DNA of 50,098 nt from an uncultured Clostridia bacterium (GCA_947170465.1 CAMVTS010000010.1:1-50098); one strand, 5' to 3'. Shown: positions 19,800 through 35,200, numbered from the stretch's first letter. Notes: a model not told the origin generated them from the sequence alone. Made by a program: numbers and translations.

Positions 19800-20237
19800 G
19801 TATATTTATATGCTGAATTTGCTTGCAAATACCGCGGATACAACAAAATCCCGTTGTAAATGGGGGTGAAACCATGAAAAATAAACATACAATCCAATAT
19901 GACAACAACCTCCCTGCGGTAATCAGGCTGAGAGACGAACCTGCTGAAAGAATAAGGGGAAAGCCGCGGCGGTACAGTCAGCGCGAGTAGTGACCGCGCA
20001 GAGCGGCAAACGGCAAGGCGTTCAGCCTGCCGACTGAAATCATATCATAGGGATTTCGTAAAAGACAATCGAACGATAACGTGACGTTGCCGCGACAGGA
20101 GCGGTTCAACGCGTGAACGACGGAAGAATTTTGGCAAACCGTCATCCGCGCGGATTGGGTCAAGCGTCACGCCAGCGTTTGTTCATATAAATAGTATATA
20201 AAACATCTTATATATATAAGAAAAGGAGGAAACATAT
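19800..20237 (+). other. Long structured leader of the giant gene
   Basis: About 440 bases between the promoter and the giant gene. The first part and last 60 bases are AT-rich. The middle (about 19900-20170) is clearly GC-richer and contains several inverted repeats, for example GTTCA-ACGCG-TGAAC near 20105. The last 60 bases, from GCGTTTGTT (20175), resemble the same region of cassette 2 (from 38102). There only about 58 bases separate the -10 box from this point, against 382 here. The extra 320 bases look like an insertion or a regulatory RNA. The ribosome site is AAGGAGG (20223-20229). No known riboswitch class was recognised. Confidence 0.5.
19874..19990 (+). CDS. Possible 38-aa leader peptide
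   Basis: A short frame with a good ribosome site (GGGGGTG, 5 bases before the ATG) inside the leader of the giant gene. It starts MKNKHTIQYDNNLPAVIRLR and is followed by a basic tail ending in YSQRE. No family recognised. A +1 frame continues for about 20 codons past its stop with similar basic composition, so it may be the degraded start of a longer gene carried on the GC-rich insertion. It could also regulate the giant gene. Not strongly supported. Confidence 0.35.
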   Translation: MKNKHTIQYDNNLPAVIRLRDEPAERIRGKPRRYSQRE

Positions 20238-23200
20238 ATGAGACAAAAAGTCAAGCGATACTCACGCTCGGCAATCTCCATCCTGCTCACGCTGTGCATG
20301 ATTATGTCCTGCATGACGGTCGGCATCATCGCCACCGACGCGGCGAAGGTAAGCGCAGATGAAGCGGTGGGAGCAAATGGTTTTATTAAAGGCTCATGGG
20401 ATAACTGGCAACAGCATGATTTCACCTATGAAGTTTCTTTGCCGGCGAATACTTCCTATCGTTTTGATGTATACAAATCCAGCGGTCAGCAGTGCGCTAA
20501 TGATGGCGTAAAAATTAGCGGCACGACACAATACACCGCAAACAACAACAATAACGGTTCGATGATTTTGGAAACGGGAGCCGCCGGTACGTATAAATTC
20601 ACCTATGTGAGTGACGACTCCGGCTCAATGACGTTCAAAGTTGAGTTCCCGTCTGTTACCGTTAGTTCCGTGACGGCAGTTGGTGACAGTACCGCGCTGT
20701 TCGGCACCGCATGGGCGCCGACCGCAACCGCCAATGACATGACAAACAGCGGTACTACGTGGTCAAAGACATGGACGAACGTTTCCCTTCCCGCAGGCAC
20801 CATACAATACAAGGTAGCCTTGAATCACAGCTGGGATATCACGTATCCGACCGATAATAAGTCGCAGACTGTTTCTTCAGCAGGCATTTATGATGTAACC
20901 GTCACGTATAATTCTTCTGACAATGCGGTAAGCATGACGCTGACGAATAAGACGCCGCATAAATTCGAGCTGGCGGCGACAGAAAATGCGGTGGTCAAGG
21001 CGTCCTACAACAGCACCACCATTCAGGAGGGCGGCGAATTCGCCAGCGTTCCGCAAGGTGAAACGATAACCGTCACCGTCACGCCCGATGTCGGTTATAA
21101 GATTCAATCGATTAACGCCACCAATGGCGGCACGGTTACCGGCAGCGGTAATACGCGAACTGTTACGATGCCGAACGCCGACACAAAAGTAACCGTTACG
21201 ATGGTAGGCGTTGGTAAGAGAACGGTTTACTTCAACAACAACAACACCAAGTACGCCATGGTGACCGCCAAGTACACCTATAACGGCGAAACCGTCACCA
21301 GCACCATGACCAAGCTTTCCAACTCGAACATCTGGTCAATTGAGGTGCCGGGCGATCTTACTGAAATTACCTTCATCGGCGACAACGGCTACAACACCGG
21401 AACCCTGACGATTCCCGATACAAGCACTTTTAATCCGCCGATGTATACCGCTCCGTTTAATGCGCAAGCGCCTACCATTGCTAATGGCGGTACTTGGGGC
21501 AAGTATAACGAGAGAAGCAACGTCTACACCGTCTCCAAGGGTACAACGCTGAACGACACCACCAACTTGTTCACCGGTATCTCCGCCACCTTCTATGATT
21601 ACTATACGGACGGTGAAATCAGCACTGACTGGATTAATGGCATCGGCGCTAAGGAATACAGCCGGCATAACGGTTCCAAGTTTACCTGGAACCCGTTCAC
21701 CAAGCTGAACAGCGCTATTTCGGATTATTCTTCCGCAAGCAAAAACAACGTTTGGCGTCCGCTTTACTTCGGTAACCTGAATGTAACCAGTGGAAATGGC
21801 ACCACGCTTAGTATTGATACAGACGGTAACAGCAGTAGTGCTGTGATAAAAGCCTATACCGGCTGGAATCAGGACGTCAACAACTCTATCGGTTTAAGTC
21901 CTGCCTCGAAGGCGATTACCGATCTCTCCGGTCAGACGCTTGCCGGCTCTACCATTCATTATTACAAGAATGGTGCGACTAACGAGAACGGCGCGCCCAT
22001 GGCGATTTTTGACGAGGACTTCCTTTCCGGCCTCAATAATCAGAACAAAGCCCTCGCCAGCATCCTTCGCTCCCCGGCGTTCCCTGTCAGAAAGACGACG
22101 AAGTCCGATCACACTTACTATGAATTTGACAGCACGAACGGCACGGACAACGCTTATTTTACCACCATCGACAAAACGAATAAGACAGCCGTTTTGGATT
22201 ATTACGCGGCTTCTGCCAACAAAACGGTAGCTTCTTCTACCCCGAGCGGTACTTCAAAGGGCTTCTTCCCGTTTGATTACGGCAATATTCAGAATAATAC
22301 TTCGGATTTGTGGTCGACCGACTATATTTATCTGGATGTTTCGAATACCACGGGTGGATCTTCTTGGTGGGCTTGTTTCAGAAACAATTCAACTGATTCT
22401 TACTCATATGTTCAAATGGAGCATGTAAGTGGTAATCTTTATAGATGTCTTAACCCTGATTGGGCAAGTAAAGTTGCTTTTACTAAGAACAGTAATAATA
22501 ATCAACCGTCTGGCAATTGGGGCGATGGCAACAATGTATATAATTACATATCAGATGTGTCTGTTCCTACCGGGAATAACCAAAACATTATGTTTAAGAC
22601 ATCTGGTTACAGTGGACAAGCAATAAACGGTAGCTGGCAGGCACCCGCTGCTCAATACCTTTCCCACCGCGCTCATGACCTCGGCTTCGGTGCAAAGCTG
22701 GAGATTCCGTTCACGCTGGAAGCAGGCGGTGAATTTTCTGACGGCACTCCGCAGGTCTTTGAATTCTCCGGAGACGACGACCTCTGGGTATTCATTGATA
22801 ACAAGCTGGTGCTCGACCTGGGCGGCGCTCACACCAGAGCGCAGGGCTCCATCAACTTCAAAAACGAAACCGTATCGGTAACTACCGGTCAGCAAAAAGC
22901 TGATGATGAAGCCAACAACAGAAACGAATCCTTCGCCAGTTGGTTTGACAACTCCAACCCGAACCAGCCGCATACCATGACGATTTACTATCTGGAACGC
23001 GGTATGTACGACTCCAACCTGAAGTTCGGCTTCTCCTTCCATCCTATCCCCAATCAGTTCACTGCGGAGAAGAAGGTCAGAACGGCGAACATCAACGGCG
23101 GTTTCTATACCATCAACAGCAACACCCAGTCACAGAACATGACGCTGGACGGCGGCAGAGCAATCACCCAGTTCGAGGAAACTTATCAGAACGAGGACTT

Positions 23201-26200
23201 CGAGATTACTCACAAAGTTGGCGGCTCTCTCATTGGCGCGCTGAATTATACGCTCACCGAGAAGGACGACCACCAGGCGACAGGTACAAAAACCTCGTCC
23301 AATACGGTTGCAAATGGTAAATACACCATTCAGAATGATGATTTGGCTACCTTCGTTAATAATCTTACGAAGAATGCGATCTTTAACCTGACAGAGAGCT
23401 TCCCGGTGTCGAATAAATACAAATATACCCCGTCAATCGAGGTTTACGACGACGGTCACAACAAACAGCTGTTTACGGCAGTCAATACTACTCCTTCTGC
23501 CGCCGGTCAGGTTCAGAAGGTAGACGAAGGCAGCTACGCCTTCAAATTCTCGGAAACCAATCCCATCACGGGAATGGAAAACCTGAACATCCGTGCGCGC
23601 TTCATCAACCAGATGAATTCGCACGATTTGACCATCAAGAAGGAAACCAACGACCCCACCGACACGACGACAACCTTCAACCTGAAGGTACTGTTCAAGT
23701 TCGGTGACTACGACTACACACCATATCCCCTGACCTGTACTCTCAACGGCGTTGACACCGCCTTGGCCGCAGATGGTTCCATCGCCGTTAAGAACGGAGA
23801 TACCATCATTATTCCCAAGGTGCCCGAAAACGCGAACGTTCGGATTATCGAGGTGCTGGATGACACTACCTCCGCGTACAGCTATGTCGGTACAGACGTC
23901 AAGTACTCGGACGGCACAACTTTTGGCGGCAATGTCACAGACAGCCTTACCGCTAAGCAGGTAGATTTCGCTATCGGTACCAAGGATACGACCGCTATCG
24001 TCAATAACCACAAGTGTTATTTGTCTACCAACCACACCCTCTATAATTCTCCTATTGGAAGCGGTAATACCTACACGACCGTTACCGTCAAGGACGCAGA
24101 CGACGGAACGGTTGCTACCTATCCTAAAACAAGCGGAATGATTACTGTGGATCCGCTGTATATCAAGGCGAGCTCCACGAACAAACTTGAAATCGTTCTT
24201 GAAACGGTGCCCAACTCCGGCTATAAGTTTGATGAGTTCTACGAGAATATCACCGGCACAATGAAAAAGCTCGCAGCCAGCACCAGCTATTATACGGCAA
24301 ACTTTGATTCTTCCGGAACCAAAGTAACCGTTACCGTTCCGGTTTCTGCGTTGTTTGCGAACAACGAACAGGCTTATACCCTGCTTCCGTTCTACTCCAA
24401 GCTTTCTATTCCCGAAAAAACCCTCACCATCAACAAGACGGTTGATGTTGCGGCGGACGGAGAAGATTCATTTGATGTTAAGGTAGAATACTTTGACGGC
24501 AGCGATTGGGTTGCCTATGACGATGAAGAAAACGCTACCGATTCATCAGGCATTGGTACAGTATCAGCAGGTACGCCGCTTGTCGTTACTTTGAAAGGCG
24601 TTGCCGCGATGAACAAGGTTCGCGTAACGGAAATTCCAAAGCCCGGCACGAAGTATCAGGCTCCGGTTTATGCGCTGACTTCCGGCGGAACCGAGGATAC
24701 TTCATACACCGGCAACGGAATCGCGTTTACTTCTACGCTCGCACAGAATCCTGTTGTGGGAATCACCAACAACATCAAGCGCCAGAACTTCACCATTACC
24801 AAGAAGATTGACGTTGCATCTGATCCTGCCGGCACTTTCACCTTCATGGTGAATCTTAACGGCAGCGCGATCCCTGACACCTATCAGTATCAGATTGGCA
24901 ACGGTACTGCCCAGAATTTCAGTGGCGGCGTTGCGACTATGACCGGCAGCGTCAGTGGTACCACGATGACAGTGCTCAACATTCCTGTCGGCGCTTCCAT
25001 CGAAGTTTATGAGTCCAACTCCGGCGCCGGATATGACCTTAATAGCGTCAGCTTTACTACCGGCACAGGTACAATCAATAATAATCGCGCAACCTTCACG
25101 GTAACCGACGGCACAACGCATGCCCTCGAGTTTACCAACTACAAGAAGCAGACCGTTACCATCAAAAAGGAACTGGTTGCAGGAGATACAGATGTTGATG
25201 ATCCTGCCACTGCCTTCAAGTTCAAGATTACGGTTGACGGACAAGCTTACACATCAAGCGTTAAGCTTGATAATGCTGACTACAGCCCTGTCGGCGGAGT
25301 TTACGAGCTTAAAAGAGACCAAACCATAACGCTGAGCAATATCGCTCGCGGCGCGGTAGTGAATGTTGTCGAAGTCGACCATATTAATGATTACTATGAG
25401 TACGTTAATACAACTGTAACCGGCGCAACCATGCAATCTCCCGACGCTATCGACGACAGCACTGACGGCGCGAAATTCACCGTAGGCAGCCAGCCAGTCG
25501 CGGTTGTCGTCACGAACAAGGCGCGCAGAGTCGACGTTGTCATCAACAAGAAAACTGACTTCCCTGTTGACGACGGTTCAGAGTTCGTTATCGACGTTAA
25601 ATCCAGACAGCGTAACTCCCAGAATAATAATCCCGTGGCTAACATCAGCGGTACTGTTTCCACCGGCAGTACAAACAATAACGACGGTACTTATAATCTG
25701 AAAAAAGACGGCACAATCACCTTTACCAATGTGCCCAAGGGTACCTACTTTATTGTGAACGAAACCAGTCAGGGAACTTACTCCCCGATTAACGGCGCAA
25801 GATTCACAAAACAAAGCATTCATGCATATCCGACCTCTACTGCTTCCAATCCACAATACATTCAGGTCAGAGATGACAGCCAAAACCTGACGGATGAACT
25901 GACAGCCAGAAGCGTTCCGATGACGGACAACACGACTTTCGTTGTATCGAATATCGTTAAACGCAACGACTTGATCATTGCGAAAACGATTTCCGATGCG
26001 ACTGACCGTAATACGGAGCATACGCTGACTGTTGTGCTGAAGCAGAGCGCAACCGGCGATCCCTATACGGGTCTGACTTATCAGTATAAGCGTCATGGCG
26101 ATGCTGATTGGTCAGCTGCACAGAGCTTCACAAGCGGCGGCACAATTAAAATTCACCAGGACGAATGGATTAAGTTCTCCGGCGTTCCCGTTGGTTCTTA

Positions 26201-29200
26201 TATTTCCATTCTGGAGACGTCTCCCAATGGTAACTACACCCTTGATAAATTTACTGTAACGAATTTTATTTCCGGCACTTTGGATACGGATAGTGTTACC
26301 AACCAAGTGAGCTTCTTGACTGCTGACGTTTCAGATGCGACAAATGTCAACATCACCAACAAGCTGCAGCGCTTCGACCTTGCAGTCACGAAGAACACAG
26401 ACAGCAAAGTGTCCGACACCTTCAAGGTCAAGGTGCAGACGTCTGATGCGCAGAACGGAACGTATAACGATATGGTCTTTGACGCGGCAGGTCAGTTTAC
26501 GATTTCCGACTTGACCGATGCAGAGGCATTCAATCGATACGACACTTCTACACATGAGATTTCATTGACCAAGGATCAGACCTTGACCGTTAAGAATTTA
26601 GCCATTAATTCTTATGTAAAGGTTGTGGAGACTAACGCCGGTGAGAAGCACGAGTGGCAGAATTACACTCCCGCTACCGGTACAACGATTAAAAATACTG
26701 TTTCTTCAGCAGCTGACGGCGCGATTGTTCAGATGACCGCTGACCAGGCGCTGACCATCAACAACAAAATCAAGACGCAGAACGTCAAGATTACAAAAAT
26801 AACCGATTTCAAGGATGAGAATCAGGACTTCAACTTCACCGTCAGCATTAAGCGCTCCGGTGAGACAAGTAATGATGCCATCAACACCTACAAGTACACC
26901 CCGAGTGGCGTAATCACCGACACCGAAGGCACCACTTTCTTTGCGAACACCGGCACATTTACGCTCAAAAAGGACGGTTCCATTGTTATCTACAAAGTTC
27001 CTGTTGATGCTACGGTTACCGTAACCGAGGCTACGCCCGACAATGGTTACAGCTTCAACAAGAGTGCAAGCTCCGGCGCTACATTTACTGACGCAGGTGT
27101 TGCAACTCTGACTGTTCCCAACGGCACAAACCCGACGGTGACATTTGCCAACACCAAAGACAAGACCGTCACCATCAAAAAGACGACCGACTGGAACAAC
27201 ACCGCTGACGAGTTCACCTTCAATGTGAAGAAGAATTCTGATAATTACAGCGGTACAGCAGGAACAAACTACAAGGTATTCAACGGCTCCAATGTTGAAC
27301 AGACACGTTCCTTCGACGCAAGCGGCAACATCACGCTGAAGAAGGACGAATATGTTGTCATCTACGGCGTCAAGACCAATGATACCTTCCAGGTAAACGA
27401 AAACGCACACAGCAGATACAATATCGGTTCGGTAACCGGTAAGGTGACTGCAAACAACACGGCGTTTACTATCACGGATGATAACGCTGAGGTAGTTTAT
27501 AACAACACTATCAAGAAGCACGACGTTACCATTAAGAAGGAAATCACCGGCTCCAGCGATACTGAAACTGCGTTCCCGATCACCATCAAGGTTACAAAGG
27601 TTGCGAACGATCCTGCAAACCAGACCTTTACGATGACGAGCAGTGTGACCGGTACGGCGGCCAAGACAATCAACGAAGGCACAGCGCTCACTACCGCGAC
27701 TATCAGAGGCAATGAGACGCTCACCATCAAGGACGTTCCGATTGGCTATACGGTAGAGGTTGAGGAAACTGATGCACAAACCGGCAACTTTGAGTTTGTG
27801 AGCATTAGTGCGGCAAATACAGCTTCAACTCCGACAACTGACGGCAGAAAAGTAACTTTCACCACAGCAAATAGTGTTGCGGCAGTAACCATCACCAACA
27901 AGCCTATCGTGCGTGACATCGAAATCACAAAGAGCACTGACCATGGCACCGGTACTTTCTATGTAACAGCTCAGCTTGGTTCTGTTTTTGCCGCTAACTA
28001 TCAAAAGAAGTCAAGTGGCGGCGACTATGGCACTGAGCAGACTGTCGGTAATGATCATAAGATTGCGATTCAGCCCGGCGAAACCATCAAAATTTCCAAC
28101 GTTGCGAAGAATACTGCTGTTACCGTCAAGGAAGTTGACATCGATTCTTCCTTCACCTATGGCAGCACAACTGTAAGCGGCGCAACCGGAAACGAACTGA
28201 CCGGCAGCAACCACGGCACAAGCTTCACCATGGGCACAGCCAATGTAACGGTACAGGTCAACAACAAGCAGCTGCACACGCTGAAGCTCAAGAAGGTTAC
28301 CGACATCGCGACCGCGAAGAACTTCACCTTCAATGTATACGTATGGGATACTGCAAGTAACAGCTATCCGGCTAATCCTACCTATACACAGACTGTCAGC
28401 GGTACAAGTGCAGCGCATGAGTTCACGGTTCTTACCGCAAGCGGTAACCCCGTGAAGTTCACCAAGGGCACGAAGATTAAGGTAGTTGAGACAGTAGACG
28501 CTGATTATAACTATACAACAAGCGGCTCTTCTGTAAGCGGAAACGCCGGAACTGTTACGGAAGAAGCAAACGGCTACTCCGAGATTGTATTTGGTGATAA
28601 TGACGTAGAAGTTACGCTGAAAAACCTGGTTGTAAGACGTGACGTCAAAATCAGCAAGGAAGCAAACTATCCTGCAACTGATTTTGAATTCACCGTCACA
28701 GGCGCGGACGGCTACGATTACCAGAAGTATGACAGCAGCGCAGGCACAACATCTTCGGGTACAAATTTCGCTGGCACCTTTACGTTGGACGATGGTGACT
28801 ATTTCGTCATCAAAAACGTTCCTGTCGGAACGCCGCTGACGGTAGAAGAAAGTGATGCTAAGGAAGCGACCACGACAGCCGTAACAGCTACCGGCATCAC
28901 GTACACAAGCTCCGACCCGACCACCCGCACCTATTCCTTCAACGTTCCCAATGCAACTAATGCAGAGCTTCACTTCAAGAACACGAAGGATAAGTCGCTT
29001 ATCATCAGCAAGGTAAAGCCGGCCAGTGACAGCGATGTTGATACCTCCGATAAGTTGTTCTATATCAGTCTGACAAGGAAGGATGGTACAGAGTTCACGC
29101 CTACCTTTGAAGGCGTACCTAATGACAGATGGGATGCGACCAATAACCGTTTTGCCATCAAGATTGGTGAGACCATTATCGTTAAGAATGTCAATGATAA

Positions 29201-32200
29201 TGATGAATTTAATGTTGCGGAAGTTAATATTGACGAAAACTATACGCTGAACTCGGTACAGGTGGTCGGCGATAATAACGCAGTGGCAATCACGAATGGT
29301 AAACAAGTCAAGATTGGCGCAACCAACGTGACGGTTACCTTCGAGAACCAGATTAAGCGCGGAAATGTAACGATTACCAAAAACGTGATAGGTCTGACGG
29401 GTTCAACCGATAATCACACCATCACCATCAAGAAAAAGACAAACGGCTCTTCTCAGACTGATTGGGACGCATCGGTCACCTTCACCAGAAGCGGTCAATC
29501 CAACCCGGAAACGGTTGCCAACAACGCAACGACCACTATTAAGGCAGGCGAAACGCTGACAATCACCAACGTTCCTGTCGGAACCTACTTTGAGGTTGAG
29601 GAAACCGCGCCAAACGCGAAGTATACCTGCACCGGAATCAGTGTGGCAGGTACAAGTTCCAAGACTGAGAATGCTCCAAAAGCAACATTCACCACTCAGG
29701 TAGAACAAGCCACAGATACAGCTGCGAAAACGGCTGCCGTGACAATCACGAACACAGTGAAGACGCAGAACGTGACAATTGAAAAGGTTGTTACCAATTC
29801 TTCTTCTGACTATGCGTTCCCGATTCATGTAAAGGTACAGCCCAAGGGCAGCTCTGACGATATCACCGGAACCTACAAGTATAAAGTCGGCAATGGCTCA
29901 GAGCAAACTAAGAGTGACGCATCCACAACCGATGGACTTGCGCTGAATATTCAGCAGGGCACAGCGATTCAGATTCTGGAGGTTCCTGTAGGCGCACAGG
30001 TTATCGTTGAAGAGGATTCACTCAGCGGCACAAACTTCACATTTGAAGATATTGCTTCCACAAACGCCGGTGGTACAAAGAACGGTCAGGCGTATACCTT
30101 CACCGTAGCTGACGGCACTGATCCCACCGTTACGATTACCAACAGCATCAAAACCAGAGATGTCAAGATTGGTAAGCGTGTCGATACCGGAAGTACAGCA
30201 ACAACCTTCCCGATTAAGGTTGAGGTAACGCAGACTAAGGGCACATTCACCATGCCGGCAGGCTTTACCAATAACGTAAAGAGCTTTACGCATGGAGCTG
30301 CTAATGATGTAACCCTCACAGTACCGCTTGACGCGACTGTTAAGGTTACCGAGGCGAATGACGGTATTCCCGCAGGCTTTGAGTTTGAGAAAATCACACT
30401 CGACGGCACTGACGTCTCCGCGACCGGCAACAGCTGTACCTATACCGGCAATACGAGCGATACTGCTAACAAGGAGATTCTTGTTCACAACACCGAGCTG
30501 CACAAGCTGACGGTTGCCAAGACAGTGGAAGGCACTGACAACACGACAGATACCTTCACCTTTAAGGCGTATAAGTGGGACAGCAGCAACAGCACGTGGG
30601 CTGACGAGAAAACATTTACCCTGACAAAAGGTACTTCACACGATGTATTCACCAACGTGCGCAAGGGTGAAAAGTTCAAGGTTGTTGAGGTTGTACCGGA
30701 TAAGTACACCTACGACACCACTGCCGCTAAGACAAAGGTTGAGGGTGCAACAGGTTCTGCTGCGTTCACTGACGCTACGAACAAGACGTACGGCTTCCAG
30801 AATATCGTCATGGGAACCGCTGACGTGAATGTCACCATCAACAACATTGTCAAGACAAAGACTGTCAAGATCAGCAAGAGAACCAACTATACCGAGACAC
30901 AAAATAGCGGCGCTTTCGGCTTCAACGTGAAGACAAAGGCGGATGGCGCGGCAGCAGGTACAGAATTTACAAACTGCACTTATAAATACAAGATTAATGG
31001 TACCGGTGCTGAACAGACCTTCAACAATGGCAACTTTACCTTGACGAACGGTCAATTCATTACCATTGAGAATGTACCCGTAGATACGCAGTTTGAGGTG
31101 ACAGAGACCGAACCCCTGAGTGCAACCTCCACTACCGAAACCTACACGGGACTTACGGCAGACAGCAATCTGACCGACAAAACGGCGCACTTTACGGTTT
31201 CAACCGATGATAATCAGGAGGTCAACTTCTTCAACAGCAAGAACAAGACGTTGAAGATTAAAAAGACCAAGCCTGCTGCAGACAGTGACATTAACGACAC
31301 CACAACGTCCTTCTATATTTCAGTCAGGAAATATAACACCGATACAAGCGCGTACGTTCCGTACAACGGTAATGTTGGCACGGATTATAACGCGACTTCC
31401 GGCGTAACGCTTGCGAATGGTGTATTCACGCTGAAAATGGACGGCGAAGTAACCATTAATGTAAATGATGGCGAAGAGTACGAGGTTAAGGAGATTAACA
31501 TTGATTCCAAGTACACCCTCAGCGATGTTACAGGCGGCGATGAAGATGTTATGGATGGTTCCAATAAGGTTGGACGTTCCGCGACAATCGGCACCGAAAA
31601 TGTTGAAATCACCTTTACAAACCAAATCAAGAGACACAACGTAATTGTACAGAAGGCTTATTCTTCCGGCGACAGCAACACCGCGAAACATACCGTTGTT
31701 GTAACTGTCAGACCGAACGGACAGAGCAGTGAAGTCGGCAAAACTGAAAACACTGAAACGCAGTTCAAGAAGGGTACAAACTATGTAGTAAGCAATGTTC
31801 CTGCCGGCGCGTACGTCACCGTTCAGGAAACTGCTTGCGCAACCGGTTACGTGCTTGACAACATCAGTGACGATGCCTTCACCATGCCGGCTGACGCTGA
31901 CAAAACTGTCACCGTTACCAATAAGCTCGACAAGTACAATCTCGATATCGTCAAGACTGTCAATGACAATGTAGCTGATACTTATACTGTCAAGATTTAC
32001 CAGTCTGATACCGGCGCCGAGAATTCTTGGACAGAAGTCACATCCGGCGTTAAGAAGGGCAATGATACGGTCGCCTATAACAACGGCTTCGCCATTGAGA
32101 AAGGCAACGACAACAAGCTTACCCTGACGGATATCGACTATGGTAAATACATCAAGGTCGTTGAAACCAATGCAGGTACCAAGCATCACTGGACTGCTTA

Positions 32201-35200
32201 CACCGGCGGAACAACCAACGGCACAACTCAGGCTGCAGGCGTTATCACACAGGTAACCGCCACCGGTCAGAGCGTAGGCATCACCAATGCGGTGAATACG
32301 CATAAAGTAACCATCACTAAGGCGCTCACCAATTCCAACAATTCTACTGCTAAGTTTAAGATTTCCGCGACCGTCAACGGCGAGATAACGTGGACGCGCA
32401 GCATTGCCGGCACTGCCGCAGCCAACAACAGCTTGACTGATATGGAAATCACAGCAGGACAGACAATCGAGCTGCTGGATGTTCCTGTTGACGCAGTAGT
32501 GAATGTCAGCGAGCCGACAGATACCACAGGATTCTCGTTTGTTTCTGCGACGTATTCGATTACCGGTTCCAGCACTACAGGCCACAATGTGGATGGACAA
32601 AAGAATGTCACCTTTACGATGGAAGATTATGATGCGACTGTCACGGTGAACAACAAAATCAACGACAAGACCATCACCGTTAAGAAGGTCACCGATTCCG
32701 GCGACGGCAGCGACTTCAAGGTAAAGGTTGAGTACCAGCTTTCTAATGCTACAAGTGATACTTGGACGCCTTACGTAAATACTACGGCAGGATTTGATAA
32801 CAACGGCGTGGTTACGCTAGATAACGACGGAACCGCCACTGTTTCCATTCCTTCCGACGCACAGGTTAAAGTAACAGAGGTTATCGCCAATATGCCCTCC
32901 GGCTATGCGTTTGAGAGCATTACGCTGAATTCCGATGCGACAACCTATGATAACGGGAAAGTGGCTGCAGTTGCAGACACCAACATCATCACCGTTCACA
33001 ACACCAAGCTGCGTAATGTCAACATTACCAAGACGACGGACGTATCCACCGATACAGCCACTGAATTCAAGATTACCGTAGAGAAATCCACAGATGGTAA
33101 CACATGGTCGTATGTAACCACACTCAAGAAGGGCAGCGATATTGTCAACGCGTCTGAAAATAAGTTCGTCATCAAGAAGGGCGAAACCCTCACCCTCGAA
33201 GGCGTCCGCAAGGGTACGCAGATTCGTGTCACCGAAACCGACACAACCGACAGCTACACCTTTAGCGCAAGCGGTTCCGGCGTTACGGATGTTAACACCG
33301 CTGCCACCATTAACGGCGACAGTAAGACCATCGCCTTCACGGTCGATAAGGCTGCTGACCCGACTGTAACCGTCGATAACGACGCTGTGAAGAAGAGCTT
33401 CACCATCGAAAAGCATGTTGATGTTGCTACAGATCAGAACTTTACTATCAGACTCCGCAAGAAGGCATTAGGCGAAAGCACATTCACTGCTTACACCGGC
33501 GTCGGCTTCGATAAAAATGGTCAAAAGACAATTCAGGCAGGCAGCGAACATGCAATTACCATTTCCGCTCAGCCTGTCGGAACAGAATTTATTCTGGAAG
33601 AGATTACCGGCAGCAATCCCACCGGTTACAACTTTACAAGTGTAACCTTGACCGGACTGACGGCTATTACTCCTTCTGAGACCGTATCAGACGGACAGGC
33701 GTTTAAGGTATCCACGGAAACAACACAGAAAGCAGTTGTGAACAATACCAAGAGCAGCCAGCTGATTGTTACAAAGGCTATCACAGGCGACACCGCCAAT
33801 AAGCAGTTCCCAATCGTCATTCAGAAGCAAAATGGAGATGCTATTGACAGCTCCAAGATTTCTGTTCAGAATGCTAGCGGTGCAGAATTAACCAACAGAA
33901 CAGCAGACGGAAAGGTATTCATGCTGAGTGCAGGCGACAAGGTCATTGTCAACGGCGTAACGCAGGGTGAAAAATACTTTGTGAAGGAGAACGCTCTCTC
34001 CGGCACTGATTACCTTGGCTATCGTTTTGACAATTATGCTATCACGCCTAACGGCACTAGCTCCGAGGACAGCAATAGTGGTAAGCTTATCACCATCGGC
34101 GGTGAAAGTGTAACCGTAACCGTCAATAACAGCCTGATTACCAGAAACATCCAAATCAAGAAGACGGTTGACTACGCGTATAGCAATGAAACCAGCTTCC
34201 CGATTTCGGTTGAGTATAAGGATATCACTGATAATAATGAGTGGAAGACTGTCACTGGTGCTCCCACTGAAATTCAGGCAAGAGATACTTGGACTACCGT
34301 TACCTTGACCGGACAGGCGGCAGTTTCCGAGATTCGCGTAACAGAGAATCTTCCTTCCGCGACCCACTACGGCACACCTACATTGACGGTTGCCGATGCA
34401 ACAAAGGAGGACGGCGACAGCAGCGCTACAGCAGTTGCGTTCAACTTTGATGTCACCAAGACTCCGCAGGTGACCATTGCCAACCACGCAAAGACAGCAA
34501 AGGTCAATGTCACCAAGCAGCTTGTTGACGGCAACACAACTTCTGCATTCGAAATCAATGTCGCATACAAGACTCCCGGAGCGGACAATTTCGTTACGGA
34601 GACTTATTCCGTAGTACCCGGCAACACAAGCGCAGATCTTGTACTGCCTATCGGCACGATTGTGAAGGTTACAGAAACCGCTGACACGGTAACAGGCTAC
34701 GAGCTTGACAGTATGCAGAAAAAGGTAGGTTCCGCAGAAGCGACCGCCTACACCGCAGACGATGAGTATACGCTGACAACCGACAACGTACTCTTCACCG
34801 TCAAGAACAAGCTCAAGACCTATACTGTAACTGTTAACAAGGTTATTGAAAATGAAACCACAAATACCACCACTCCGTTTAAGGTTAATGTAAACAGCGA
34901 GGAGAAGGAAATCCGTCAGGGAACTGCACACTCCTTTACCGCTAAATACGGTGATACAGTAACCGTTTCCGAGACCGATCTCCCGAGAGGTTACGAGCTT
35001 GTCAACATTACCAACGGTAGTACGACTACTCCGGCAGGCATAAACAGCCTTGAAACAGAAGTTACCGGCAATACCACCATCACCGTTACCAACACCAAGC
35101 TCCCGACCTATGAAGTCACCATCAGGAAGGATGCAGAAGGCGAACCCGGTGATACCACGTTTGGCATTACGGTATCGGGTACAACAAATATTCCGTACTC

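Noticed and set aside
19862..19970. GGGGTG followed by GGCTGAGAG and GAACCTG resembles parts of a TPP riboswitch.
   Set aside because: Spacing and the conserved second half (TAATGCCAGCGTAGGGAA type) are absent, and the downstream gene has no link to thiamine.
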